Source: Tilletia caries (lineage: Eukaryota > Basidiomycota > Exobasidiomycetes > Tilletiales > Tilletiaceae). Taken from it: 64,000 nt of DNA. The DNA is taken from positions 62,001-126,000 of the forward strand of contig JALUTQ010000045.1 in assembly GCA_032718865.1 (NCBI GenBank), written 5' to 3'. A program made the translations under genes and the position numbers. This document shows, in pieces, positions 21,380 through 29,561 of this stretch (position 1 is its first letter; each line of letters starts with the position of its first letter). Under the pieces are notes generated by a model. It had not been told where the DNA came from and made no database searches. It saw only the letters and a list, made by a program, of their open reading frames with translations.

Positions 21380-24300
21380 CATCCCCCCTTCAAGCAGCTC
21401 GTCCGTCTCGGGACGAACTACCAGCCGTGACAGCGCATCAGCGTTGGTGTGCGAGCTTCCCGGCCGGTGTACAAACCGAAGATGGGCAAGATGCGGCATC
21501 AGAAGAGCGCGGCACCTCGAGATGACCGGCCCGTACTTTGCCCCGGCCGTGCTCGTCAACATAGCGCCTAGGGGCGCGTGATCCGTGACGACGGTCACAT
21601 CGGCACCCTCAAGAAGATGAAGGAAGCGGCCGAACGCCCAGGCCAAACAGCAAAGCTCGAGTTCGGCGGCCACCAGCTTTCGCTCCGCTGGCGCCGTCAA
21701 CCTCGAGAGAAACGCAACCGGTTTCTCCACCAGTACGACCTCGCGCCCATCCTCCAAGCTCAGACGACGAGGGCGTCGATACGGCCCCCGCAAGTCCTCA
21801 ACCGGAACGATCGACATCGAGAAGGTGCCCGGACCTGTCTCGTACTCCCGCATCGCGCGCGGAGCATGCCGTTCACGAGGAGGCAGCGAGGGCGAGACCT
21901 CAGGAGGAGAACCAGGGGAAGCCGGGACAGGAGACGATGAAGTGGCAGGAGGCGATCCAGCACGGTGAGTCTCGAAAGGATCTGGCACCGCCGGTGTAAC
22001 GTCCAGCTGGCTGACATCGAACTCATTACCAATCCCAATTCCCGCAGGAAGAGCAAGGCGGACCCGATGTGGAGACAGCACCTCCAACACCTCGTACGGG
22101 CCCTGCTTCCGCGGCGCCAGCTTGTCGTGCAAGGCACCAGGCATCGGTCGATCGTCCAAACGGACGTACACGCGCGCCCCGGGCTCTAGAAAGGGAAGAG
22201 CCGCTCGCGAGCGATCGTAGTTGCGCTTCTGGGCCGCACGCGCCACCGATACCGCCTCCCTCGCCTCCGACAAACGAGCATCGGCGGCGGCCAGGCGCTC
22301 CGCGAAACTCCCGACACCAGAGTGCTCCTCGGAGTCGAACACCGCGTGCACCAGGTCGGGGTGGGCCACGAACACCAAATCAAACGGGCGCTCGCCGGTG
22401 GTCACGGACGGAGTCGAGTTGATGGCGAGCTCGGCTGCCGGAACGGCACGGCGGTCCCAATGCGCTCTGGACGTGACGCAGAGGGATTGCAGAACAAACT
22501 TGGCGGTTTGAATAGTGCGTTCGACGGGGTTAGCCTGGTGATGGTGAGGAAGGGAGGGTCGGAGCTCGGCCTGCAGAGAGGCAGCCAACCGACGCATCAC
22601 ATCACCGGTCAAACGCGCCTCCGAGTCTGGAACCAGGCGTCGTGGGCGCCAACCCATCCGCAGAACACGATCGCTCAAGATGGCCGCGATGTCCTCCGAC
22701 GTCACCGACGAAGAACATGGCTCCATCAAGACCATGCGCGAGAACAGGTCAAGAACGACCAGCACCGCGTCGTGGCCCGCCCTGGAACGGGGAAAACCCA
22801 ACAACAGATCGATGGAAATTGCCTCGAAGGGCAGAGCAGCATCCTTCCCAATCTCCAACTCTCCCGTTCTGCGCATCACCTTTGTGGAGATGCACGCAGC
22901 GCAGTGCCGCACCCACGCCCGGACGGCGACGGACAGGCTGGGGCGCCAGAAGTGGCGGCGAACGCGCAAGAAGGTCTTCGAGAACCCGAAGTGCCCAGCA
23001 GAGTCGTGGGCGGCGCGAAGGATAAACGGCACGCCAGCATCAGGCAAGGCCAGCACTCCATCGACTCGATGAACGAGAACGCCGTCCTCCACGAGCCACT
23101 CATCGGTGGCCCCCTCGCCGGCCTCCAACGACCGCACGATCGGCCCGAAAATGCGATCATTCAGCAGCCAGGTGCGCCATCTCTCCTTCGACACCGTCGG
23201 CGGTAGCAAACGCGCGTCAAGAGGGAACATCTCGGCGGCGCCTGGTCCATCATCGCGTTCAAAGACCTGGTGCAGCACGGCACCGAACCCTTCTTTACTG
23301 GCGTCCACATACAGGAGGTATGGGCGAGTCGGATCGGGGTGTGCGAGGACGGGAGGAGTGGCGATGGCCGCCTTCAGCGTGTCAAACGCCAACTGCTGCG
23401 CATCACCCCACGAAATCTCGACGCGAGCAGCGGACGCAGCGACCCCGTCCGAACCTACCAACTGATAGCGCTCACCGACCTTCGCGTACCGCCAACCTTG
23501 TGTCAGCTGTGACAGAGGCGCCGCCACAGAGGCGAAGTTCGGCACAAAGGCCCGGTAGTATCCGAAGAGCCCGAGCGCGTGGTACAGGTCACGGAGGGTG
23601 CGCGGTCGAGGCAGATCCAACACGGCCTTCGCCCTATCGCCCCAGACGGCCACACCCGCAGCAGAAACCTTTCGCCCAAGAAGCACTAGCGACGACACCG
23701 CGAAGGTGCACTTCGCAGGGCTAAATCGGAGACCCGCCGAAGACACGCGCGCCAGCAAGGTGTCGAGCGCAACCACATGCTCCGTCATCGTGTGGGTCGC
23801 GACAACAACGTCGTCGATATACACAACGGCATCCTTCCAGCGAAGTTCCCCCAACAACGCGTCCATTAGGCGCTGGAACACGGCCGGGGCGTTGCGCAAC
23901 CCGAATGGCACCGTCTTATACTGGAAGAGGCCTCGGTGGCAGGTAAATGCCGTCTTCCACCGATCCTGCTCCCGGACACCCAACTGGTGGTACCCACGCA
24001 ACGCATCAAGCAAACTGAAGACGCGCTTTCCGGTGAGTGAGTTGAACACGGAGTCGGTCGTGGGCAGTGGGTAGGAGTCCGGGATGGTGTGCGCATTGAG
24101 CTGACGATAGTCCACGCAAAACCGCCATTTGTCATATTGGCGAACCATCAGAACGGGGAACGATACCGGACTCGTGCTGGGTTCGATCACGTCCCAGGAC
24201 AGCAGCTGGTCAATGGCCGAGTCCATGGCCCGACGCTTCTCAGGACTGGCCCGACGCGGAGCCTCAGGGTGTAAGGCAGCATCGTCACGCAGATCAATCG

Positions 24301-25978
24301 GCATCTCGTGTCCGATCACCCGACCAGGCCGCCCGTCCAGCGCAAACGCTCCGCGATGCCGACGGAGGACGTCGACGACCTCCGCATCCGGCTCACCACC
24401 GACCCCGACGCCCACCTTAAAGACGTCGTCCACCATCACCGTCGTCGGCTCGGGAGACGAAGGAGGGGGAGATGGAGCCGCGTCATCCGCGCTGATGTCG
24501 AGCGGGCTCACATCCACATCCGCGAGCGGCGCCAACGAGGCATCGGCGAGATGCACACCAGCCGCGGCAGGGGCGATGGGCAGGAGCTCAAAGGTGTGAG
24601 AGGTGTGAACTTGCGCGTCGCCGACGTGCGCAGCCAGGGCATCGGCAACAGGGGTGCGGCGCTCCACGACTGCGTCAGTGGTGCCGACGTTGGTAAGGAG
24701 GATGTGGGTCGCGGAGCGTCCAGTGATCGCAACCGGGCCGGCCAGCTGCACGGTCTCCGAGGCGTCGACCGTCAAACGGGGAAACACGGTGTAGTCCACC
24801 CCCGGCGCCAAACAAGCCACATTCACGGGTACCCAGGCGTGCGAGCGGGCCGACACCACCACGTCGCGCACCACGCACAATTCAGCAGCCGTGGTGTAAG
24901 GCGCAGGCATGTGCTCGCGCACAGAGAAGGTGAGCACCGCACCATCGTGAGCGACTGTCGCTGCGTCGTTGGCGGAGTCGATGACGACGCCGTGTGTACT
25001 GACAAAGTCTTGTCCGAGACACAGCCCCGGCGCAAACGCCTCCAGGACGTGGAAGTCCAAGGAGCATTCAACCGTCACCCGGGAGCCGGGCGCGCCCCGG
25101 GCATCAATGAAGAATGTGAGTGTGCACCAACCAAGGGACGACGCGGGACCCAGACCCTGAATCCGCATCGGCTGACCCTGCACCGTACCTCCCAACAACT
25201 CCAGCAGATTTCGATCGATGACAGACAAGGAGGCGCCCGTGTCCAAGAGCGAGGACAAAGGGGCGCCGTCGGTGTCATTGACACGGATCAGAGTTGTGAG
25301 TGGCACATGACGGCGATAAGCTAGGCCGGTCCCCACCTCCGGACCAGGCTGCAACACCACCGTCTGACCCCTACGTCTCGTCTTCTGACGCAGGGGCTTC
25401 GTATCTCGATCAACGGAAAACGTGCGGGCGGTAAACAGGTGGGAGCTGGGTACGATGGTAAGTACCTTCCCACCCGTCGGCGCCGGCTCCGTCTCAGTCA
25501 AACAATCTCTCATGTTCAGCAGGCTAGGTAGAGAATCTGTAAAAGGGAGAACGTGCTCATTAGGCCGTCCTATTTCTACAGGAGGGAGAGTCTGTACTCC
25601 CCTTGAAAAGGGTCCATGGGGTCTCAGGTCCGGGGGTGGTCCGGGTCCCCGGCCATCTCCGCACATGGCCTCCGCGTCGTCATGGTACGCCGTGGGGAGG
25701 TCCTGTCTTGAACCAGAGGAGGACGCAACCCTCTCCCCACGGCCCTTGAATCCACCATCAGCGAGATGGTGCGGGTTGCTGTGAGTCGCTTGTTGCACCG
25801 ACTCACCGAGACGATCGTACTGACCGTCTCTACTGCTTATCGGCAGTGGATGGGTGCCGTCATCCCTTCTCAACTCGGGCCCGGTCTGAACCCCGTCAGG
25901 CGTGACGCGGCAAACGCGATCGGGTGGCTCAGGCGGAACCGAGAGGAGGCATGGCCGATCAGGGACGGCCTCTAGTTT
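21377..25978 (-). CDS. Ty3/gypsy Pol polyprotein with split RNase H
   Basis: The frame is open from just after a TAA (25979-25981) to the stop at 21377. Residue numbers below count from 25873 (a TTG; there is no ATG before residue 70). Domains in order: aspartic protease (LLDTGAS, 209-215), reverse transcriptase (FCVDYRQLN about 585; catalytic YIDD 685-688), start of RNase H (YVDASKEGFGAVLHQ, Asp857), integrase zinc finger (His956, His961, Cys991, Cys994), integrase core (Asp1022, Asp1083, Glu1118), GPY/F module (1258-1260), a Pro/Ser-rich linker, then the rest of RNase H (Glu1404, Asp1431 in VTDHAPL, Asp1479 in NADALSRL). Standard order is PR-RT-RH-IN, so here the integrase sits inside RNase H. 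The frame is intact over about 1,500 codons. The last codons overlap the polypurine tract and the stop is supplied by the LTR. Confidence 0.95.
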   Translation of the reverse strand, partial: KLEAVPDRPCLLSVPPEPPDRVCRVTPDGVQTGPELRRDDGTHPLPISSRDGQYDRLGESVQQATHSNPHHLADGGFKGRGERVASSSGSRQDLPTAYHDDAEAMCGDGRGPGPPPDLRPHGPFSRGVQTLPPVEIGRPNEHVLPFTDSLPSLLNMRDCLTETEPAPTGGKVLTIVPSSHLFTARTFSVDRDTKPLRQKTRRRGQTVVLQPGPEVGTGLAYRRHVPLTTLIRVNDTDGAPLSSLLDTGASLSVIDRNLLELLGGTVQGQPMRIQGLGPASSLGWCTLTFFIDARGAPGSRVTVECSLDFHVLEAFAPGLCLGQDFVSTHGVVIDSANDAATVAHDGAVLTFSVREHMPAPYTTAAELCVVRDVVVSARSHAWVPVNVACLAPGVDYTVFPRLTVDASETVQLAGPVAITGRSATHILLTNVGTTDAVVERRTPVADALAAHVGDAQVHTSHTFELLPIAPAAAGVHLADASLAPLADVDVSPLDISADDAAPSPPPSSPEPTTVMVDDVFKVGVGVGGEPDAEVVDVLRRHRGAFALDGRPGRVIGHEMPIDLRDDAALHPEAPRRASPEKRRAMDSAIDQLLSWDVIEPSTSPVSFPVLMVRQYDKWRFCVDYRQLNAHTIPDSYPLPTTDSVFNSLTGKRVFSLLDALRGYHQLGVREQDRWKTAFTCHRGLFQYKTVPFGLRNAPAVFQRLMDALLGELRWKDAVVYIDDVVVATHTMTEHVVALDTLLARVSSAGLRFSPAKCTFAVSSLVLLGRKVSAAGVAVWGDRAKAVLDLPRPRTLRDLYHALGLFGYYRAFVPNFASVAAPLSQLTQGWRYAKVGERYQLVGSDGVAASAARVEISWGDAQQLAFDTLKAAIATPPVLAHPDPTRPYLLYVDASKEGFGAVLHQVFERDDGPGAAEMFPLDARLLPPTVSKERWRTWLLNDRIFGPIVRSLEAGEGATDEWLVEDGVLVHRVDGVLALPDAGVPFILRAAHDSAGHFGFSKTFLRVRRHFWRPSLSVAVRAWVRHCAACISTKVMRRTGELEIGKDAALPFEAISIDLLLGFPRSRAGHDAVLVVLDLFSRMVLMEPCSSSVTSEDIAAILSDRVLRMGWRPRRLVPDSEARLTGDVMRRLAASLQAELRPSLPHHHQANPVERTIQTAKFVLQSLCVTSRAHWDRRAVPAAELAINSTPSVTTGERPFDLVFVAHPDLVHAVFDSEEHSGVGSFAERLAAADARLSEAREAVSVARAAQKRNYDRSRAALPFLEPGARVYVRLDDRPMPGALHDKLAPRKQGPYEVLEVLSPHRVRLALPAGIGIGNEFDVSQLDVTPAVPDPFETHRAGSPPATSSSPVPASPGSPPEVSPSLPPRERHAPRAMREYETGPGTFSMSIVPVEDLRGPYRRPRRLSLEDGREVVLVEKPVAFLSRLTAPAERKLVAAELELCCLAWAFGRFLHLLEGADVTVVTDHAPLGAMLTSTAGAKYGPVISRCRALLMPHLAHLRFVHRPGSSHTNADALSRLVVRPETDELLEGGM
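21380..21390 (-). other. Polypurine tract
   Basis: On the minus strand AAGGGGGGATG immediately precedes the 3' LTR. This is the primer site for plus-strand DNA synthesis. It is also translated as the last codons of pol. Confidence 0.8.
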
Positions 25979-25993
25979 TTACGACGTCGCGGT

Positions 25994-27481
25994 CTAAGCA
26001 AAAGACTGCCCGTTGTCGATCTCGGGGAGTTCGACATCGTACTCGCCCACAGCGACCAGCGGGAAAGCGCGGGCGCCCTCCTTGAGCCAGACGTGCTCGA
26101 AGTCGAAGTGGGACTCGCCACACTGTCCGCAAGGCCGATTCAGGCGCATGATGGACCCGTTGTTGCGCCGGTACCCTCGCTTCTCGGTTGCGGTCGCCTC
26201 GATGACTCGAGAAGGGTCGAAGCGATTGTCACCCGACGACGACTGCGCAGCAGGACGAGTCGGAGCGGGGGGGTTTCGCAGATCGGAGCGAGGGGGGCGG
26301 ACGGGTGCCGGCGCGGTGAGTGACGGGGCGGAAGGAACAGATGTTCCGGATTGACCAGCCGACGATGGAATGATGAGAGGTGTGTTGCTGACCTCTCTCC
26401 ACGTCGGTTCCCAGTCGCTGAGGGCGTCCTGGACATCTTCGGGGGAAACACCATCTTGCGGCAGACGGAGCATCGCCCTCATCGACGCCGGGAGGCCGGC
26501 AATGACCTCCTGCGCGATGGCAGCCTCGGCGAAGAGATCTCCGAAGGCTTGACGATAGAGCTGGATCTTGTCGAAGTAGTAAGTCATGGCCCGCTCCGAA
26601 CGTGCATTCCAAACGCGGAGACGAGCCTGCTGACGCTGATCCGTCTTGTTGACGCGGAAGCGAAGACGCATGACGCGCACCCAGTCCGCGACAGTGCAGA
26701 GCTCGGCAGCGGCCGTGTTGGAAAGGCCGATGTGCCAAGTCTCGGCATCACCAGTGAGACACTGGGGGAGGGTGCATACGACGGCCGGCTCCCACAGCGG
26801 ATCGGGGTTTGAACGAGCGATGTCCCGCAGCTTGCTCAGGAAACGTTCGAGCTTGCTTGGGTCGCCGTCGAACTCGCCCAAGGAGTCCTTCTTGCAGGTG
26901 AGTGAGCGAGTGCCACCCACCGTCGCCACCGACCGGACTGACTGAATGCTGTCTCCGGCAGCCGAAAGCTTGGTAACCGACGAGTTATACTTGCCGAGGA
27001 GGGAGCGGAACTCGCTCTGGTCGGTCGGGCTCATCGAGGCGAGCAGGTCCTGCATCGTGACCGGGAGAGCGGGGCCGGAACGTGACGCCGAGGACGCGGA
27101 TTGGTCTGAGGACGGGTCCGAGCCCATAGAGGTCGACGTCGACGTTTCCTGGGCAGCCGACGTTGACGAGGGTGCCGGAGCGGCAGACACAGCTGCAGAA
27201 GAGGGCCTCGGCGTGGAGGACCGAGGGGACGCGACCTCGACGCGGTCGATACGCGTGGAGATCTCGTCGTGGGATTGCTGGAGAGACTCGACCCGGGCCA
27301 TCAAGGTTGTCTGGCCGTCGATGATCTCCCGGAGTTGCTGTCCGATGGTTTTCTCCACGACCGGGGCCTCGGACGGCGAGGCGACGGCAGCGGCAGGAAT
27401 GTCCGTCGGAGCGTCGGACTCAGCACCCTGCTGGCGCTGCTTTCCGCGGGTGAGGGCGGGCGTGGTCTCTTTGGGCGGCAT
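25994..27481 (-). CDS. Ty3/gypsy Gag
   Basis: A 495-residue Gag. A Ser/Ala-rich N-terminal third with a coiled-coil stretch (EKTIGQQLREIIDGQTTL) is followed by a capsid-like retrotransposon Gag domain (about residues 195-345; LGEFDGDPSKLERFLSKL, then ARLRVWNARSERAMTYYFDK and AIAQEVIAGLPASMR). Near the C-terminus is a short zinc-knuckle-like motif (CGQCGESHFDFEH), a CCHH variant rather than the usual CCHC. It ends at TAG; four codons later an in-frame TAA follows, after which pol continues in the same frame. Gag forms the particle in which reverse transcription occurs. Confidence 0.9.
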   Translation of the reverse strand: MPPKETTPALTRGKQRQQGAESDAPTDIPAAAVASPSEAPVVEKTIGQQLREIIDGQTTLMARVESLQQSHDEISTRIDRVEVASPRSSTPRPSSAAVSAAPAPSSTSAAQETSTSTSMGSDPSSDQSASSASRSGPALPVTMQDLLASMSPTDQSEFRSLLGKYNSSVTKLSAAGDSIQSVRSVATVGGTRSLTCKKDSLGEFDGDPSKLERFLSKLRDIARSNPDPLWEPAVVCTLPQCLTGDAETWHIGLSNTAAAELCTVADWVRVMRLRFRVNKTDQRQQARLRVWNARSERAMTYYFDKIQLYRQAFGDLFAEAAIAQEVIAGLPASMRAMLRLPQDGVSPEDVQDALSDWEPTWREVSNTPLIIPSSAGQSGTSVPSAPSLTAPAPVRPPRSDLRNPPAPTRPAAQSSSGDNRFDPSRVIEATATEKRGYRRNNGSIMRLNRPCGQCGESHFDFEHVWLKEGARAFPLVAVGEYDVELPEIDNGQSFA

Positions 27482-27564
27482 TGTTGAGGAAACAAGCGGG
27501 GGTTGGGAGAAGGCGGAGGGTCTTGGGGTGGGTGGCTGGCTTCTGTCTGTCAGTTAGCGAGCAG

Positions 27565-27582
27565 TATCCACTCTCATCACCA
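27565..27582 (-). other. Primer-binding site
   Basis: Directly after the 5' LTR end (..TTACA) the minus strand reads TGGTGATGAGAGTGG. TGG pairs with the CCA tail of a tRNA. I could not identify the tRNA by eye. Confidence 0.65.
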
Positions 27583-27727
27583 TGTAATAGCAGTTGCTAT
27601 TAGGCAAGTGAAAGCGAGTTGAATAATGGGAGAAGCTATCTACAAGAGAGTGGCGAGCAGGAAGATGATGAGGACAAGAGAGGGAAAGCACTCGGCCGAG
27701 AGAGGAAAGGCGAGAAGAAGAAAGGGA
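27583..27727 (-). repeat. 5' LTR remnant (145 bp, U3 missing)
   Basis: Identical to 21086-21230 over all 145 bp, then the similarity stops abruptly at 27728. The missing 149 bp correspond to the U3/promoter half, including the hairpin. Confidence 0.9.
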
Positions 27728-28548
27728 TTCCTGACCTGGGTGCGTACCTTACCAGAGTGTTCCCCTAACTTTTTCGCCTTGTTGAATAACAGGTCGCTGG
27801 GGGCTGGGAGTGGGATTTAAATACAGACTTAGTCAACAAAGTTAAGTAGCAGCAACTTACGCCTTGGAACCATAGTGACCTGGCTGTCGGCTGAAGCCCA
27901 GAGGCCAGGGTGTCCCTCAGACTCGATGTGGACCTCAGACCCTTATGACCTGGTAGAGATGTGCGAAGACGTGACTGGGGGCGTCCTCTCCCCCTCCCCT
28001 TTTCGCGAATCTTTTGTATCAGAAAGGTCACCAAATCTCAGCCCAGCACGGCTACGCAGAAGCTCAAGGTAGCTTCGCTACCCTTCGTCTGCTTCGCCAT
28101 GCGGCTGCGACTTGCGATCGTAGCTACGAGCATCTATATCATTGTCCATGTAACATTTTGAATGTTGATCAAACTTGCGTGAAAAAGGGATTGAGGAACT
28201 TCACACACGTAATCATCCCGCACGGCTGTATCTACCAAGGAAGCAGAAAGCAAAGAATGATATGTCATATGATGGCTTCGCGCAGAGAGAGACAATTGAC
28301 AAACAAGACGGACAATAGCTGCGAGCGCAATGAAGATAAGATTAAAAGACTGAGGAGAAAAAAGCGTGAGGCTAATGCAGAAGGAGAGGTTAGGGGATAG
28401 GAAACATAAGCGGCCGGGGAAGCAGACGGAAGGGACGTAGAAGACGGGTGAAGGCTGAGACCGGAGACGAATGGGCAAAGGAATGCCAACAGAGCTTGAT
28501 GCGAAGGTAAGGGAATATAGAAGAGGCAAGAGCACAGCAGAAAGAAAG
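27728..28548. other. Unassigned sequence next to the truncated LTR
   Basis: No gene is supported. It begins exactly where the 5' LTR breaks off and runs to the TCAGG repeat. A short hairpin-like stretch (GGTAGCTTCGCTACC) lies near 28070. Confidence 0.4.
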
Positions 28549-28602
28549 TCAGATCAGGTCAGGTCAGGTCAGGTCAGGTCAGCCGTCAGGTCAGGTCAGG
28601 TC
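28549..28602. repeat. Pentanucleotide tandem repeat (TCAGG)n
   Basis: Nine or so TCAGG units, interrupted once by a short CCG-containing segment. The array lies at the broken inner edge of the MULE 5' half. Confidence 0.9.
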
Positions 28603-28616
28603 CAGTGTTGAACATA

Positions 28617-29382
28617 CTATTGGAGTATGGAACCCTGGGCGACTTGAGAGAGGAGAAGCACAATGGTGACGCCGAAGGTGGCCACCGACGACGGACACAT
28701 TGACCTCGGCGGGCTTGACGTTGGCAACCCGAAACGACGCAAAAGCCCGAGACCATGCGGATGGGCAAAGAAAAGTCCTTCGAGCCGCTCAACACCCGCA
28801 TTTACCGTAGCGGTCTTCGTGATGTGAGGCCATTCCTGTTCCTTGAGCCATTCCAGCAGGGCTTCGGCTGGGGCTCGTCCGTGCAGAACTTCGCGTCGAT
28901 GCCGCTGCAAAAGGTTGGAGATGTCCTTGCTGGTGACCACAAGCGGAATGGGACGTTGAACCAGCATGGAAACGATTCGGGAAGGTCGTGTTCCATGGCG
29001 AGCGAGTTCGATGATCTGATATTTTGTTGCGACATCGATGCGACGCTGGATGGCATGGGCCAAGGGACTGGTGGAAGCAATATGGTTGTGAGACGCGTTC
29101 GTTACCGCTGTAACCCATTTCCCCTCGTGATTGACCTTGAGACGAACACGAAACGGACATCCGGGTTTGGCACTGGACGTTTTGCGCTTTCGGGTCTGAT
29201 CAGTCAGATCATGGGAGTTCTTGTAGCCGCCCTGCTTGTGACAGCCCATGTAGAGATAAATGCCTTTGCTTGATGCGTACGTCGTCACTACATAGCCTTC
29301 CATCTGCGCCCAAGTCTGGAGGTAGGCCACCCCTTCTTGTTTTTGTGTCGAACGATTCGTCGTTGGGGGGCGGAAGCAGCAT
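28617..29382 (-). pseudogene. MULE transposase, N-terminal part, truncated and frameshifted
   Basis: Starting at an ATG at 29382 (MLLPPPNDESFDTK), the frame needs one base fewer at a CCCC run (29330-29333 on the plus strand) to continue into VAYLQTWAQMEGYVV. Then follows a FAR1/WRKY-GCM1-type zinc-binding DNA-binding region (YMGCHKQGG ... KPGCPFRVRLK ... SHNHIAS), the linker typical of MULE transposases, and GLFFAHPHGLGLLRRF, the segment just before the catalytic domain. The first catalytic Asp block expected next is missing. The frame ends at 28617. Confidence 0.8.
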
Positions 29383-29490
29383 GTCGAAGACTGATGGAAG
29401 ATGAAGAAGATGTGGTAGACAGACAGAAAAAAAGAAAAAAAGAAGCAGGAAGGAGGTCACCAAAAGCGACAGGTGTCGCGTGTCGTCGGC

Positions 29491-29552
29491 GTTTTGCCCG
29501 TAGCAAAAAGTTTTGCCCGTAGACATTTCTAGTTTTGCCCGGAGCTGGCCCC
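29491..29552 (-). repeat. MULE 5' terminal inverted repeat
   Basis: The 62-bp partner of 1108-1169 (55/62 identical, outer 26 bp identical). Confidence 0.85.
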
Positions 29553-29561
29553 TCATCCACG
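29553..29561 (-). repeat. 9-bp target-site duplication, copy beside the 5' MULE end
   Basis: Plus strand TCATCCACG, the reverse complement of CGTGGATGA at 1170-1178. Read in the direction of the interrupted gene both copies are the same sequence in the same phase. Confidence 0.85.

Larger units (their letters stand above)
21086..27727 (-). mobile_element. Ty3/gypsy LTR retrotransposon, nearly complete
   Basis: A 6.6-kb element on the minus strand: truncated 5' LTR (27583-27727), primer-binding site, gag (25994-27481), pol (ending 21377), polypurine tract and complete 3' LTR (21086-21379). The 145 bp shared by the LTRs are identical at every position, pointing to recent insertion. Three features are unusual: RNase H is split around the integrase, gag and pol share a frame with two stops between them, and the 5' LTR has lost its U3 half. 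Boundaries follow from the TG..CA ends, the adjacent TGG of the primer-binding site, and the G-rich tract against the 3' LTR. Confidence 0.95.
28603..29552 (-). mobile_element. 5' half of a Mutator-like element
   Basis: Contains the terminal repeat (29491-29552), a 9-bp target duplication outside it, and the N-terminal part of a MULE transposase reading towards lower coordinates. Homology fades between about 28730 and 28650, before the catalytic core, and ends against the TCAGG array. The C-terminal half with the matching end is at 1-1169 in the opposite orientation. Confidence 0.85.

Noticed and set aside
25873..25875. Pol start at this position
   Set aside because: The codon is TTG. Upstream codons are also open to the TAA, so this is not evidence for a true start.
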